Source: Ascidia mentula (lineage: Eukaryota; Chordata; Ascidiacea; Phlebobranchia; Ascidiidae). Taken from it: a DNA stretch of 64,000 bases. A program made the translations under genes and the position numbers. Every line of letters begins with the position of its first letter. Within the stretch, counting starts at the first letter, position 1. Below the pieces are notes generated by a model. That model saw only the letters and a program-made list of their open reading frames with translations. It was not told the origin of the DNA and made no database searches. The DNA lies in the NCBI GenBank assembly GCA_947561715.1, contig OX387201.1, positions 11,856,001-11,920,000 of the forward strand, written 5' to 3'. This document shows positions 27,901-40,000 of this stretch, in pieces.

Positions 27901-29123
27901 GTATGTAACTCTGCGCTTTCAGCATTTGTCCATTTTGCAGTATATGACTTTTCGATAAAAAATATTTTTTTTCAGTACAAGCTTTATTATACAGTGGAAA
28001 ACGCTGATACTCCAGTACTGAGTTTGCGGTTGCACAACGCATGTAACTATGCGATTTCAGCACTTGTCCATTTTGCAGTATATGACTTTTTGATAAAAAA
28101 TATGTTTTTTCAGTACAAGCTTTATTATACAGTGGAAAACGCTGATACTCCAGTACTGAGTTTGCGGTTGCACAACGCAGGTAACTATGCGATTTCAGCA
28201 CTTGTCCATTTTGCAGTATATGACTTTTCGATAAAAAATATGTTTTTTCAGTACAAGCTTTATTATACAGTGGAAAACGCTGATACTCCAGTACTGAGTT
28301 TGCGGTTGCACAACGTATGTAACTATGCGATTTCAGCACTTGTCCATTTTGCAGTATATGACTTTTCGATAAAAAATATTTTTTTTCATTGCAAGCTTTA
28401 TTATACAGTGGAAAACGCTGATACTCCAGTATTGCGTTTGCGGTTGCACAACGTATGTAACTATGCGCTTTCAGCACTTGTCCATTTTGCAGTATATGAC
28501 TTTTCGATAAAAAATATTTTTTTTCAGTACAAGCTTTATTATACAGTGGAAAACGCTGATACTCCAGTACTGAGTTTGCGGTTGCACAAAGTATGTAACT
28601 CTGCGCTTTCAGCACTTGTCCATTTTGCAGTATATGACTTTTCGATAAAAAATATATTTTTTCATTACAAGCTTTATTATACAGTGGAAAACGCTGATAC
28701 TCCAGTACTGAGTTTGCGGTTGCACAACATAAGTAACTCTGCGCTTTCAGCACTTGTCCATTTTGCAGTATTTGACTTTTCGATAAAAAATATGTTTTTT
28801 CAGTACAAGCTTTATTATACAGTGGAAAACGCTGATACTCCAGTACTGAGTTTGCGGTTGCACAACGTATGTAACTCTGCAATTTCAGCACTTGTCCATT
28901 TTGCAGTATATGACTTTTCGATAAAAAATATGTTTTTTCAGTACAAGCTTTATTATACAGTGGAAAACGCTGATACTCCAGTACTGAGTTTGCGGTTGCA
29001 CAACGTATGTAACTATGCGCTTCCAGCACTTGTCCATTTTGCAGTATATGACTTTTCGATGAAAAATATTTTTTTTTCAGTACAAGCTTTATTATACAGT
29101 GGAAAACGCTGATACTCCAGTAC
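24983..29123 (+). repeat. Domain I block B4, 30 monomers (4141 bp)
   Basis: Order: AG, SMH, SLF, F64, KKM, M, HC, R, plain, M, A2, C106, M, L60, c31, plain, V43, SMH, SLF, plain, SMH, SLF, M, AG, HC, R, K, IS, c31, T. This is B3 with an 11-monomer stretch missing. Monomer 8 has taataga (about 26054). Monomer 23 has a private tttttgata (about 28088) shared only with B5. The penultimate monomer has taca, not tacc. The T monomer is 28985-29123. Block B11 at 37058 has the same length and order. Confidence 0.9.
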
Positions 29124-31194
29124 TGAGTTTGCGGTTGCACAACGCAGGTAACTATGCGATTTCAGCACTTGTCCATTTTGCAGTATATGACTTTTCGATA
29201 AAAAATATGTTTTTTCAGTACAAGCTTTATTATACAGTGGAAAACGCTGATACTCCAGTACTGAGTTTGCGGTTGCACAACGTATGTAACTATGCGATTT
29301 CAGCACTTGTCCATTTTGCAGTATATGACTTTTCGATGAAAAATATTTTTTTTCATTACAAGCTTTATTATACAGTGGAAAACGCTGATACTCCAGTACT
29401 GAGTTTGCGGTTGCACAACGTATGTAACTCTGCGCTTTCAGCATTTGTCCATTTTGCAGTATATGACTTTTCGATAAAAAATATTTTTTTTCAGTACAAG
29501 CTTTATTATACAGTGGAAAACGCTGATACTCCAGTACTGAGTTTGCGGTTGCACAACGCATGTAACTATGCGATTTCAGCACTTGTCCATTTTGCAGTAT
29601 TTGACTTTTCGATAAAAAATATGTTTTTTCAGTACAAGCTTTATTATACAGTGGAAAACGCTGATACTCCAGTACTGAGTTTGCGGTTGCACAACGTATG
29701 TAACTCTGCAATTTCAGCACTTGTCCATTTTGCAGTATATGACTTTTCGATAAAAAAAATGTTTTTTCAGTACAAGCTTTATTATACAGTGGAAAACGCT
29801 GATACTCCAGTACTGAGTTTGCGGTTGCACAACGTATGTAACTATGCGCTTTCAGCACTTGTCCATTTTGCAGTATATGACTTTTCGATGAAAAATATTT
29901 TTTTTCATTACAAGCTTTATTATACAGTGGAAAACGCTGATACTCCAGTACTGAGTTTGCGGTTGCACAACGTATGTAACTCTGCGCTTTCAGCATTTGT
30001 CCATTTTGCAGTATATGACTTTTCGATAAAAAATATTTTTTTTCAGTACAAGCTTTATTATACAGTGGAAAACGCTGATACTCCAGTACTGAGTTTGCGG
30101 TTGCACAACGCATGTAACTATGCGATTTCAGCACTTGTCCATTTTGCAGTATATGACTTTTTGATAAAAAATATGTTTTTTCAGTACAAGCTTTATTATA
30201 CAGTGGAAAACGCTGATACTCCAGTACTGAGTTTGCGGTTGCACAACGCAGGTAACTATGCGATTTCAGCACTTGTCCATTTTGCAGTATATGACTTTTC
30301 GATAAAAAATATGTTTTTTCAGTACAAGCTTTATTATACAGTGGAAAACGCTGATACTCCAGTACTGAGTTTGCGGTTGCACAACGTATGTAACTATGCG
30401 ATTTCAGCACTTGTCCATTTTGCAGTATATGACTTTTCGATAAAAAATATTTTTTTTCATTGCAAGCTTTATTATACAGTGGAAAACGCTGATACTCCAG
30501 TATTGCGTTTGCGGTTGCACAACGTATGTAACTATGCGCTTTCAGCACTTGTCCATTTTGCAGTATATGACTTTTCGATAAAAAATATTTTTTTTCAGTA
30601 CAAGCTTTATTATACAGTGGAAAACGCTGATACTCCAGTACTGAGTTTGCGGTTGCACAAAGTATGTAACTCTGCGCTTTCAGCACTTGTCCATTTTGCA
30701 GTATATGACTTTTCGATAAAAAATATATTTTTTCATTACAAGCTTTATTATACAGTGGAAAACGCTGATACTCCAGTACTGAGTTTGCGGTTGCACAACA
30801 TAAGTAACTCTGCGCTTTCAGCACTTGTCCATTTTGCAGTATTTGACTTTTCGATAAAAAATATGTTTTTTCAGTACAAGCTTTATTATACAGTGGAAAA
30901 CGCTGATACTCCAGTACTGAGTTTGCGGTTGCACAACGTATGTAACTCTGCAATTTCAGCACTTGTCCATTTTGCAGTATATGACTTTTCGATAAAAAAT
31001 ATGTTTTTTCAGTACAAGCTTTATTATACAGTGGAAAACGCTGATACTCCAGTACTGAGTTTGCGGTTGCACAACGTATGTAACTATGCGCTTCCAGCAC
31101 TTGTCCATTTTGCAGTATATGACTTTTCGATGAAAAATATTTTTTTTTCAGTACAAGCTTTATTATACAGTGGAAAACGCTGATACTCCAGTAC
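29124..31194 (+). repeat. Domain I block B5, 15 monomers (2071 bp), head/tail chimera
   Basis: Monomers 1-5 equal the head of B6 (AG, SMH, SLF, F64, KKM). Monomers 7-15 equal the last nine of B4, including the private tttttgata at about 30162. Monomer 6 (29814-29951) is a hybrid: its first half has the gcgctttcag of the B6-type terminal monomer, its second half has g77, an eight-T run and t95 as in an SMH monomer. The T monomer is 31056-31194. Confidence 0.9.
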
Positions 31195-32023
31195 TGAGTT
31201 TGCGGTTGCACAACGCAGGTAACTATGCGATTTCAGCACTTGTCCATTTTGCAGTATATGACTTTTCGATAAAAAATATGTTTTTTCAGTACAAGCTTTA
31301 TTATACAGTGGAAAACGCTGATACTCCAGTACTGAGTTTGCGGTTGCACAACGTATGTAACTATGCGATTTCAGCACTTGTCCATTTTGCAGTATATGAC
31401 TTTTCGATGAAAAATATTTTTTTTCATTACAAGCTTTATTATACAGTGGAAAACGCTGATACTCCAGTACTGAGTTTGCGGTTGCACAACGTATGTAACT
31501 CTGCGCTTTCAGCATTTGTCCATTTTGCAGTATATGACTTTTCGATAAAAAATATTTTTTTTCAGTACAAGCTTTATTATACAGTGGAAAACGCTGATAC
31601 TCCAGTACTGAGTTTGCGGTTGCACAACGCATGTAACTATGCGATTTCAGCACTTGTCCATTTTGCAGTATTTGACTTTTCGATAAAAAATATGTTTTTT
31701 CAGTACAAGCTTTATTATACAGTGGAAAACGCTGATACTCCAGTACTGAGTTTGCGGTTGCACAACGTATGTAACTCTGCAATTTCAGCACTTGTCCATT
31801 TTGCAGTATATGACTTTTCGATAAAAAAAATGTTTTTTCAGTACAAGCTTTATTATACAGTGGAAAACGCTGATACTCCAGTACTGAGTTTGCGGTTGCA
31901 CAACGTATGTAACTATGCGCTTTCAGCACTTGTCCATTTTGCAGTATATGACTTTTCGATGAAAAATATTTTTTTTTCAGTACAAGCTTTATTATACAGT
32001 GGAAAACGCTGATACTCCAGTAC
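31195..32023 (+). repeat. Domain I block B6, 6 monomers (829 bp)
   Basis: Minimal block: AG, SMH, SLF, F64, KKM, then a 139-bp terminal monomer at 31885-32023. This terminal monomer has gcgctttcagc rather than the gcgcttccagc of the longer blocks. The K and IS tail monomers are missing. B12 at 41199 has the same composition exactly 10004 bases downstream. Confidence 0.9.
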
Positions 32024-33128
32024 TGAGTTTGCGGTTGCACAACGCAGGTAACTATGCGATTTCAGCACTTGTCCATTTTGCAGTATATGACTTTTCGATA
32101 AAAAATATGTTTTTTCAGTACAAGCTTTATTATGCAGTGGAAAACGCTGATACTCCAGTACTGAGTTTGCGGTTGCACAACGTATGTAACTGTGCGATTT
32201 CAGCACTTGTCCATTTTGCAGTATATGACTTTTCGATGAAAAATATTTTTTTTCATTACAAGCTTTATTATACAGTGGAAAACGCTGATACTCCAGTACT
32301 GAGTTTGCGGTTGCACAACGTATGTAACTCTGCGCTTTCAGCATTTGTCCATTTTGCAGTATATGACTTTTCGATAAAAAATTTTTTTTTTCAGTACAAG
32401 CTTTATTATACAGTGGAAAACGCTGATACTCCAGTATTGCGTTTGCGGTTGCACAACGTATGTAACTATGCGCTTTCAGCACTTGTCCATTTTGCAGTAT
32501 ATGACTTTTCGATAAAAAATATTTTTTTTCAGTACAAGCTTTATTATACAGTGGAAAAAGCTGATACTCCAGTACTGAGTTTGCGGTTGCACAAAGTATG
32601 TAACTCTGCGCTTTCAGCACTTGTCCATTTTGCAGTATATGACTTTTCGATAAAAAATATATTTTTTCATTACAAGCTTTATTATACAGTGGAAAACGCT
32701 GATACTCCAGTACTGAGTTTGCGGTTGCACAACATAAGTAACTCTGCGCTTTCAGCACTTGTCCATTTTGCAGTATTTGACTTTTCGATAAAAAATATGT
32801 TTTTTCAGTACAAGCTTTATTATACAGTGGAAAACGCTGATACTCCAGTACTGAGTTTGCGGTTGCACAACGTATGTAACTCTGCAATTTCAGCACTTGT
32901 CCATTTTGCAGTATATGACTTTTCGATAAAAAATATGTTTTTTCAGTACAAGCTTTATTATACAGTGGAAAACGCTGATACTCCAGTACTGAGTTTGCGG
33001 TTGCACAACGTATGTAACTATGCGCTTCCAGCACTTGTCCATTTTGCAGTATATGACTTTTCGATGAAAAATATTTTTTTTTCAGTACAAGCTTTATTAT
33101 ACAGTGGAAAACGCTGATACTCCAGTAC
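32024..33128 (+). repeat. Domain I block B7, 8 monomers (1105 bp)
   Basis: Order: AG, SMH, SLF, R, K, IS, c31, T. It carries four uncommon variants: tatgcagtgg (32131), ctgtgcg at positions 29-35 (about 32190), an A6T10 run (about 32380) and ggaaaaagctg (about 32553). All four recur in B13 exactly 10004 bases later, so the two blocks are recent copies. The T monomer is 32990-33128. Confidence 0.9.
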
Positions 33129-34571
33129 TGAGTTTGCGGTTGCACAACGCAGGTAACTATGCGATTTCAGCACTTGTCCATTTTGCAGTATATGACTTTT
33201 CGATAAAAAATATGTTTTTTCAGCACAAGCTTTATTATACAGTGGAAAACGCTGATACTCCAGTACTGAGTTTGCGGTTGCACAACGTATGTAACTATGC
33301 GATTTCAGCACTTGTCCATTTTGCAGTATATGACTTTTCGATGAAAAATATTTTTTTTCATTATAAGCTTTATTATACAGTGGAAAACGCTGATACTCCA
33401 GTACTGAGTTTGCGGTTGCACAACGTATGTAACTCTGCGCTTTCAGCATTTGTCCATTTTGCAGTATATGACTTTTCGATAAAAAATATTTTTTTTCAGT
33501 ACAAGCTTTATTATACAGTGGAAAACGCTGATACTCCAGTACTGAGTTTGCGGTTGCACAACGTATGTAACTATGCGATTTCAGCACTTGTCCATTTTGC
33601 AGTATATGACTTTTCGATAAAAAATATTTTTTTTCATTGCAAGCTTTATTATACAGTGGAAAACGCTGATACTCCAGTATTGCGTTTGCGGTTGCACATC
33701 GTATGTAACTATGCGCTTTCAGCACTTGTCCATTTTGCAGTATATGACTTTTCGATAAAAAATATTTTTTTTCAGTACAAGCTTTATTATACAGTGGAAA
33801 ACGCTGATACTCCAGTACTGAGTTTGCGGTTGCACAAAGTATGTAACTCTGCGCTTTCAGCACTTGTCCATTTTGCAGTATATGACTTTTCGATAAAAAA
33901 TATATTTTTTCATTACAAGCTTTATTATACAGTGGAAAACGCTGATACTCCAGTACTGAGTTTGCGGTTGCACAACATAAGTAACTCTGCGCTTTCAGCA
34001 NNNNNNNNNNNNNNNNNNNNNNNNNNNNNNNNNNNNNNNNNNNNNNNNNNNNNNNNNNNNNNNNNNNNNNNNNNNNNNNNNNNNNNNNNNNNNNNNNNNN
34101 NNNNNNNNNNNNNNNNNNNNNNNNNNNNNNNNNNNNNNNNNNNNNNNNNNNNNNNNNNNNNNNNNNNNNNNNNNNNNNNNNNNNNNNNNNNNNNNNNNNN
34201 CTTGTCCATTTTGCAGTATTTGACTTTTCGATAAAAAATATGTTTTTTCAGTACAAGCTTTATTATACAGTGGAAAACGCTGATACTCCAGTACTGAGTT
34301 TGCGGTTGCACAACGTATGTAACTCTGCAATTTCAGCACTTGTCCATTTTGCAGTATATGACTTTTCGATAAAAAATATGTTTTTTCAGTACCAGCTTTA
34401 TTATACAGTGGAAAACGCTGATACTCCAGTACTGAGTTTGCGGTTGCACAACGTATGTAACTATGCGCTTCCAGCACTTGTCCATTTTGCAGTATATGAC
34501 TTTTCGATGAAAAATATTTTTTTTTCAGTACAAGCTTTATTATACAGTGGAAAACGCTGATACTCCAGTAC
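33129..34571 (+). repeat. Domain I block B8, 9 visible monomers, contains the N gap
   Basis: Order: AG with tcagcac (about 33220), SMH with ttataag, SLF, HC, R with cacatcg, K, IS (interrupted by the gap), c31 with taccagc, T. Removing the 200 Ns gives 1243 bases, exactly nine monomers plus one, and the same order and markers as B10. The last eight monomers match the last eight of B3, so the block looks like a single AG head joined to a B3-type tail. The T monomer is 34433-34571. Confidence 0.85.
34001..34200. other. Assembly gap, 200 Ns
   Basis: Exactly 200 ambiguous bases inside an IS monomer. The left flank ends ctttcagca and the right flank starts cttgtccat, which together restore monomer positions 36-53 with no missing or duplicated base. 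The run is a fixed-length placeholder. Its true length is unknown and could be zero or a whole number of monomers. Confidence 0.98.
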
Positions 34572-35814
34572 TGAGTTTGCGGTTGCACAACGCAGGTAAC
34601 TATGCGATTTCAGCACTTGTCCATTTTGCAGTATATGACTTTTCGATAAAAAATATGTTTTTTCAGTACAAGCTTTATTATACAGTGGAAAACGCTGATA
34701 CTCCAGTACTGAGTTTGCGGTTGCACAACGTATGTAACTATGCGATTTCAGCACTTGTCCATTTTGCAGTATATGACTTTTCGATGAAAAATATTTTTTT
34801 TCATTACAAGCTTTATTATACAGTGGAAAACGCTGATACTCCAGTACTGAGTTTGCGGTTGCACAACGTATGTAACTCTGCGCTTTCATCATTTGTCCAT
34901 TTTGCAGTATATGACTTTTCGATAAAAAATATTTTTTTTCAGTACAAGCTTTATTATACAGTGGAAAACGCTGATACTCCAGTACTGAGTTTGCGGTTGC
35001 ACAACGCATGTAACTATGCGATTTCAGCACTTGTCCATTTTGCAGTATTTGACTTTTCGATAAAAAATATGTTTTTTCAGTACAAGCTTTATTATACAGT
35101 GGAAAACGCTGATACTCCAGTATTGCGTTTGCGGTTGCACAACGTATGTAACTATGCGCTTTCAGCACTTGTCCATTTTGCAGTATATGACTTTTCGATA
35201 AAAAATATTTTTTTTCAGTACAAGCTTTATTATACAGTGGAAAAAGCTGATACTCCAGTACTGAGTTTGCGGTTGCACAAAGTATGTAACTCTGCGCTTT
35301 CAGCACTTGTCCATTTTGCAGTATATGACTTTTCGATAAAAAATATATTTTTTCATTACAAGCTTTATTATACAGTGGAAAACGCTGATACTCCAGTACT
35401 GAGTTTGCGGTTGCACAACATAAGTAACTCTGCGCTTTCAGCACTTGTCCATTTTGCAGTATTTGACTTTTCGATAAAAAATATGTTTTTTCAGTACAAG
35501 CTTTATTATACAGTGGAAAACGCTGATACTCCAGTACTGAGTTTGCGGTTGCACAACGTATGTAACTCTGCAATTTCAGCACTTGTCCATTTTGCAGTAT
35601 ATGACTTTTCGATAAAAAATATGTTTTTTCAGTACAAGCTTTATTATACAGTGGAAAACGCTGATACTCCAGTACTGAGTTTGCGGTTGCACAACGTATG
35701 TAACTATGCGCTTCCAGCACTTGTCCATTTTGCAGTATATGACTTTTCGATGAAAAATATTTTTTTTTCAGTACAAGCTTTATTATACAGTGGAAAACGC
35801 TGATACTCCAGTAC
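34572..35814 (+). repeat. Domain I block B9, 9 monomers (1243 bp)
   Basis: Order: AG, SMH, SLF with tcatcattt (about 34887), F64, R with ggaaaaagctg (about 35239), K, IS, c31, T. The tcatcattt variant is shared only with B11; the ggaaaaagctg variant only with B7 and B13. The first four monomers match B11 and the last five match B7, so B9 is best read as a recombinant of those two block types. The T monomer is 35676-35814. Confidence 0.88.
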
Positions 35815-37057
35815 TGAGTTTGCGGTTGCACAACGCAGGTAACTATGCGATTTCAGCACTTGTCCATTTTGCAGTATATGACTTTTCGATAAAAAATATG
35901 TTTTTTCAGCACAAGCTTTATTATACAGTGGAAAACGCTGATACTCCAGTACTGAGTTTGCGGTTGCACAACGTATGTAACTATGCGATTTCAGCACTTG
36001 TCCATTTTGCAGTATATGACTTTTCGATGAAAAATATTTTTTTTCATTATAAGCTTTATTATACAGTGGAAAACGCTGATACTCCAGTACTGAGTTTGCG
36101 GTTGCACAACGTATGTAACTCTGCGCTTTCAGCATTTGTCCATTTTGCAGTATATGACTTTTCGATAAAAAATATTTTTTTTCAGTACAAGCTTTATTAT
36201 ACAGTGGAAAACGCTGATACTCCAGTACTGAGTTTGCGGTTGCACAACGTATGTAACTATGCGATTTCAGCACTTGTCCATTTTGCAGTATATGACTTTT
36301 CGATAAAAAATATTTTTTTTCATTGCAAGCTTTATTATACAGTGGAAAACGCTGATACTCCAGTATTGCGTTTGCGGTTGCACATCGTATGTAACTATGC
36401 GCTTTCAGCACTTGTCCATTTTGCAGTATATGACTTTTCGATAAAAAATATTTTTTTTCAGTACAAGCTTTATTATACAGTGGAAAACGCTGATACTCCA
36501 GTACTGAGTTTGCGGTTGCACAAAGTATGTAACTCTGCGCTTTCAGCACTTGTCCATTTTGCAGTATATGACTTTTCGATAAAAAATATATTTTTTCATT
36601 ACAAGCTTTATTATACAGTGGAAAACGCTGATACTCCAGTACTGAGTTTGCGGTTGCACAACATAAGTAACTCTGCGCTTTCAGCACTTGTCCATTTTGC
36701 AGTATTTGACTTTTCGATAAAAAATATGTTTTTTCAGTACAAGCTTTATTATACAGTGGAAAACGCTGATACTCCAGTACTGAGTTTGCGGTTGCACAAC
36801 GTATGTAACTCTGCAATTTCAGCACTTGTCCATTTTGCAGTATATGACTTTTCGATAAAAAATATGTTTTTTCAGTACCAGCTTTATTATACAGTGGAAA
36901 ACGCTGATACTCCAGTACTGAGTTTGCGGTTGCACAACGTATGTAACTATGCGCTTCCAGCACTTGTCCATTTTGCAGTATATGACTTTTCGATGAAAAA
37001 TATTTTTTTTTCAGTACAAGCTTTATTATACAGTGGAAAACGCTGATACTCCAGTAC
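35815..37057 (+). repeat. Domain I block B10, 9 monomers (1243 bp)
   Basis: Same monomer order and private markers as B8: tcagcac in the AG head, ttataag in SMH, cacatcg in R and taccagc before the T monomer (36919-37057). B8-B9 and B10 plus the start of B11 alternate in the same order, giving a two-block unit of 18 monomers (2486 bases without the Ns). Confidence 0.9.
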
Positions 37058-40000
37058 TGAGTTTGCGGTTGCACAACGCAGGTAACTATGCGATTTCAGC
37101 ACTTGTCCATTTTGCAGTATATGACTTTTCGATAAAAAATATGTTTTTTCAGTACAAGCTTTATTATACAGTGGAAAACGCTGATACTCCAGTACTGAGT
37201 TTGCGGTTGCACAACGTATGTAACTATGCGATTTCAGCACTTGTCCATTTTGCAGTATATGACTTTTCGATGAAAAATATTTTTTTTCATTACAAGCTTT
37301 ATTATACAGTGGAAAACGCTGATACTCCAGTACTGAGTTTGCGGTTGCACAACGTATGTAACTCTGCGCTTTCATCATTTGTCCATTTTGCAGTATATGA
37401 CTTTTCGATAAAAAATATTTTTTTTCAGTACAAGCTTTATTATACAGTGGAAAACGCTGATACTCCAGTACTGAGTTTGCGGTTGCACAACGCATGTAAC
37501 TATGCGATTTCAGCACTTGTCCATTTTGCAGTATTTGACTTTTCGATAAAAAATATGTTTTTTCAGTACAAGCTTTATTATACAGTGGAAAACGCTGATA
37601 CTCCAGTACTGAGTTTGCGGTTGCACAACGTATGTAACTCTGCAATTTCAGCACTTGTCCATTTTGCAGTATATGACTTTTCGATAAAAAAAATGTTTTT
37701 TCAGTACAAGCTTTATTATACAGTGGAAAACGCTGATACTCCAGTACTGAGTTTGCGGTTGCACAACGCATGTAACTATGCGATTTCAGCACTTGTCCAT
37801 TTTGCAGTATATGACTTTTCGATAAAAAATATGTTTTTTCAGTACAAGCTTTATTATACAGTGGAAAACGCTGATACTCCAGTACTGAGTTTGCGGTTGC
37901 ACAACGTATGTAACTATGCGATTTCAGCACTTGTCCATTTTGCAGTATATGACTTTTCGATAAAAAAAATTTTTTTTCATTGCAAGCTTTATTATACAGT
38001 GGAAAACGCTGATACTCCAGTATTGCGTTTGCGGTTGCACAACGTATGTAACTATGCGCTTTCAACACTTGTCCATTTTGCAGTATATGACTTTTCGATA
38101 AAAAATATTTTTTTTCAGTACAAGCTTTAATAGACAGTGGAAAACGCTGATACTCCAGTACTGAGTTTGCGGTTGCACAACGCATGTAACTATGCGATTT
38201 CAGCACTTGTCCATTTTGCAGTATATGACTTTTCGATAAAAAATATTTTTTTTCAGTACAAGCTTTATTATACAGTGGAAAACGCTGATACTCCAGTACT
38301 GAGTTTGCGGTTGCACAACGTATGTAACTATGCGATTTCAGCACTTGTCCATTTTGCAGTATATGACTTTTCGATAAAAAATATGTTTTTTCAGTACAAG
38401 CTTTATTATACAGTGGAAAACGCTGATACTCCAGTACTAAGTTTGCGGTTGCACAACGTATGTAACTATGCGATTTCAGCACTTGTCCATTTTGCAGTAT
38501 ATGACTTTTCGATAAAAAATATTTTTTTTCAGTACAAGCTTTATTATACAGTGGAAAACGCTGATACTCCAGTACTGAGTTTGCGGTTGCACAACGCATG
38601 TAACTATGCGATTTCAGCACTTGTCCATTTTGCAGTATATGACTTTTCGATAAAAAATATTTTTTTTCAGTACAAGCTTTCTTATACAGTGGAAAACGCT
38701 GATACTCCAGTACTGAGTTTGCGGTTGCACAACGTATGTAACTATGCGATTTCAGCACTTGTCCATTTTGCAGTATATGACTTTTCGATAAAAAATATGT
38801 TTTTTCAGTACAAGCTTTATTATACAGTGGAAAACGCTGATACTCCAGTACTGAGTTTGCGGTTGCACAACGTATGTAACTATGCGATTTCAGCACTTGT
38901 CCATTTTGCATTATATGACTTTTCGATGAAAAATATTTTTTTTCATTACAAGCTTTATTATACAGTGGAAAACGCTGATACTCCAGTACTGAGTTTGCGG
39001 TTGCACAACGTATGTAACTCTGCGATTTCAGCACTTGTCCATTTTGCAGTATATGACTTTTCGATAAAAAATATTTTTTTTCAGTACAAGCTTTATTATA
39101 CAGTGGAAAACGCTGATACTCCAGTACTGAGTTTGCGGTTGCACAACGCATGTAACTATGCGATTTCAGCACTTGTCCATTTTGCAGTATATGACTTTTC
39201 GATAAAAAATATTTTTTTTCAGTACAAGCTTTATTATACAGTGGAAAACGCTGATACTCCAGTACTGAGTTTGCGGTTGCACAACGCATGTAACTATGCG
39301 ATTTCAGTACTTGTCCATTTTGCAGTATATGACTTTTCGATAAAAAATATTTTTTTTCAGTACAAGCTTTATTATACAGTGGAAAACGCTGATACTCCAG
39401 TACTGAGTTTGCGGTTGCACAACGTATGTAACTATGCGATTTCAGCACTTGTCCATTTTGCAGTATATGACTTTTCGATGAAAAATATTTTTTTTCATTA
39501 TAAGCTTTATTATACAGTGGAAAACGCTGATACTCCAGTACTGAGTTTGCGGTTGCACAACGTATGTAACTCTGCGCTTTCAGCATTTGTCCATTTTGCA
39601 GTATATGACTTTTCGATAAAAAATATTTTTTTTCAGTACAAGCTTTATTATACAGTGGAAAACGCTGATACTCCAGTACTGAGTTTGCGGTTGCACAACG
39701 TATGTAACTATGCGATTTCAGCACTTGTCCATTTTGCAGTATATGACTTTTCGATAAAAAATATTTTTTTTCAGTACAAGCTTTATTATACAGTGGAAAA
39801 CGCTGATACTCCAGTACTGAGTTTGCGGTTGCACAACGTATGTAACTATGCGATTTCAGCACTTGTCCATTTTGCAGTATATGACTTTTCGATGAAAAAT
39901 ATTTTTTTTCATTACAAGCTTTATTATACAGTGGAAAACGCTGATACTCCAGTACTGAGTTTGCGGTTGCACAACGCATGTAACTCTGCGCTTTCAGCAT

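Noticed and set aside
32371..32392. A6T10 run in B7 as another indel monomer
   Set aside because: Total run length is still 16, so it is a substitution in the usual A6-TA-T8 run; the monomer is 138 bp.
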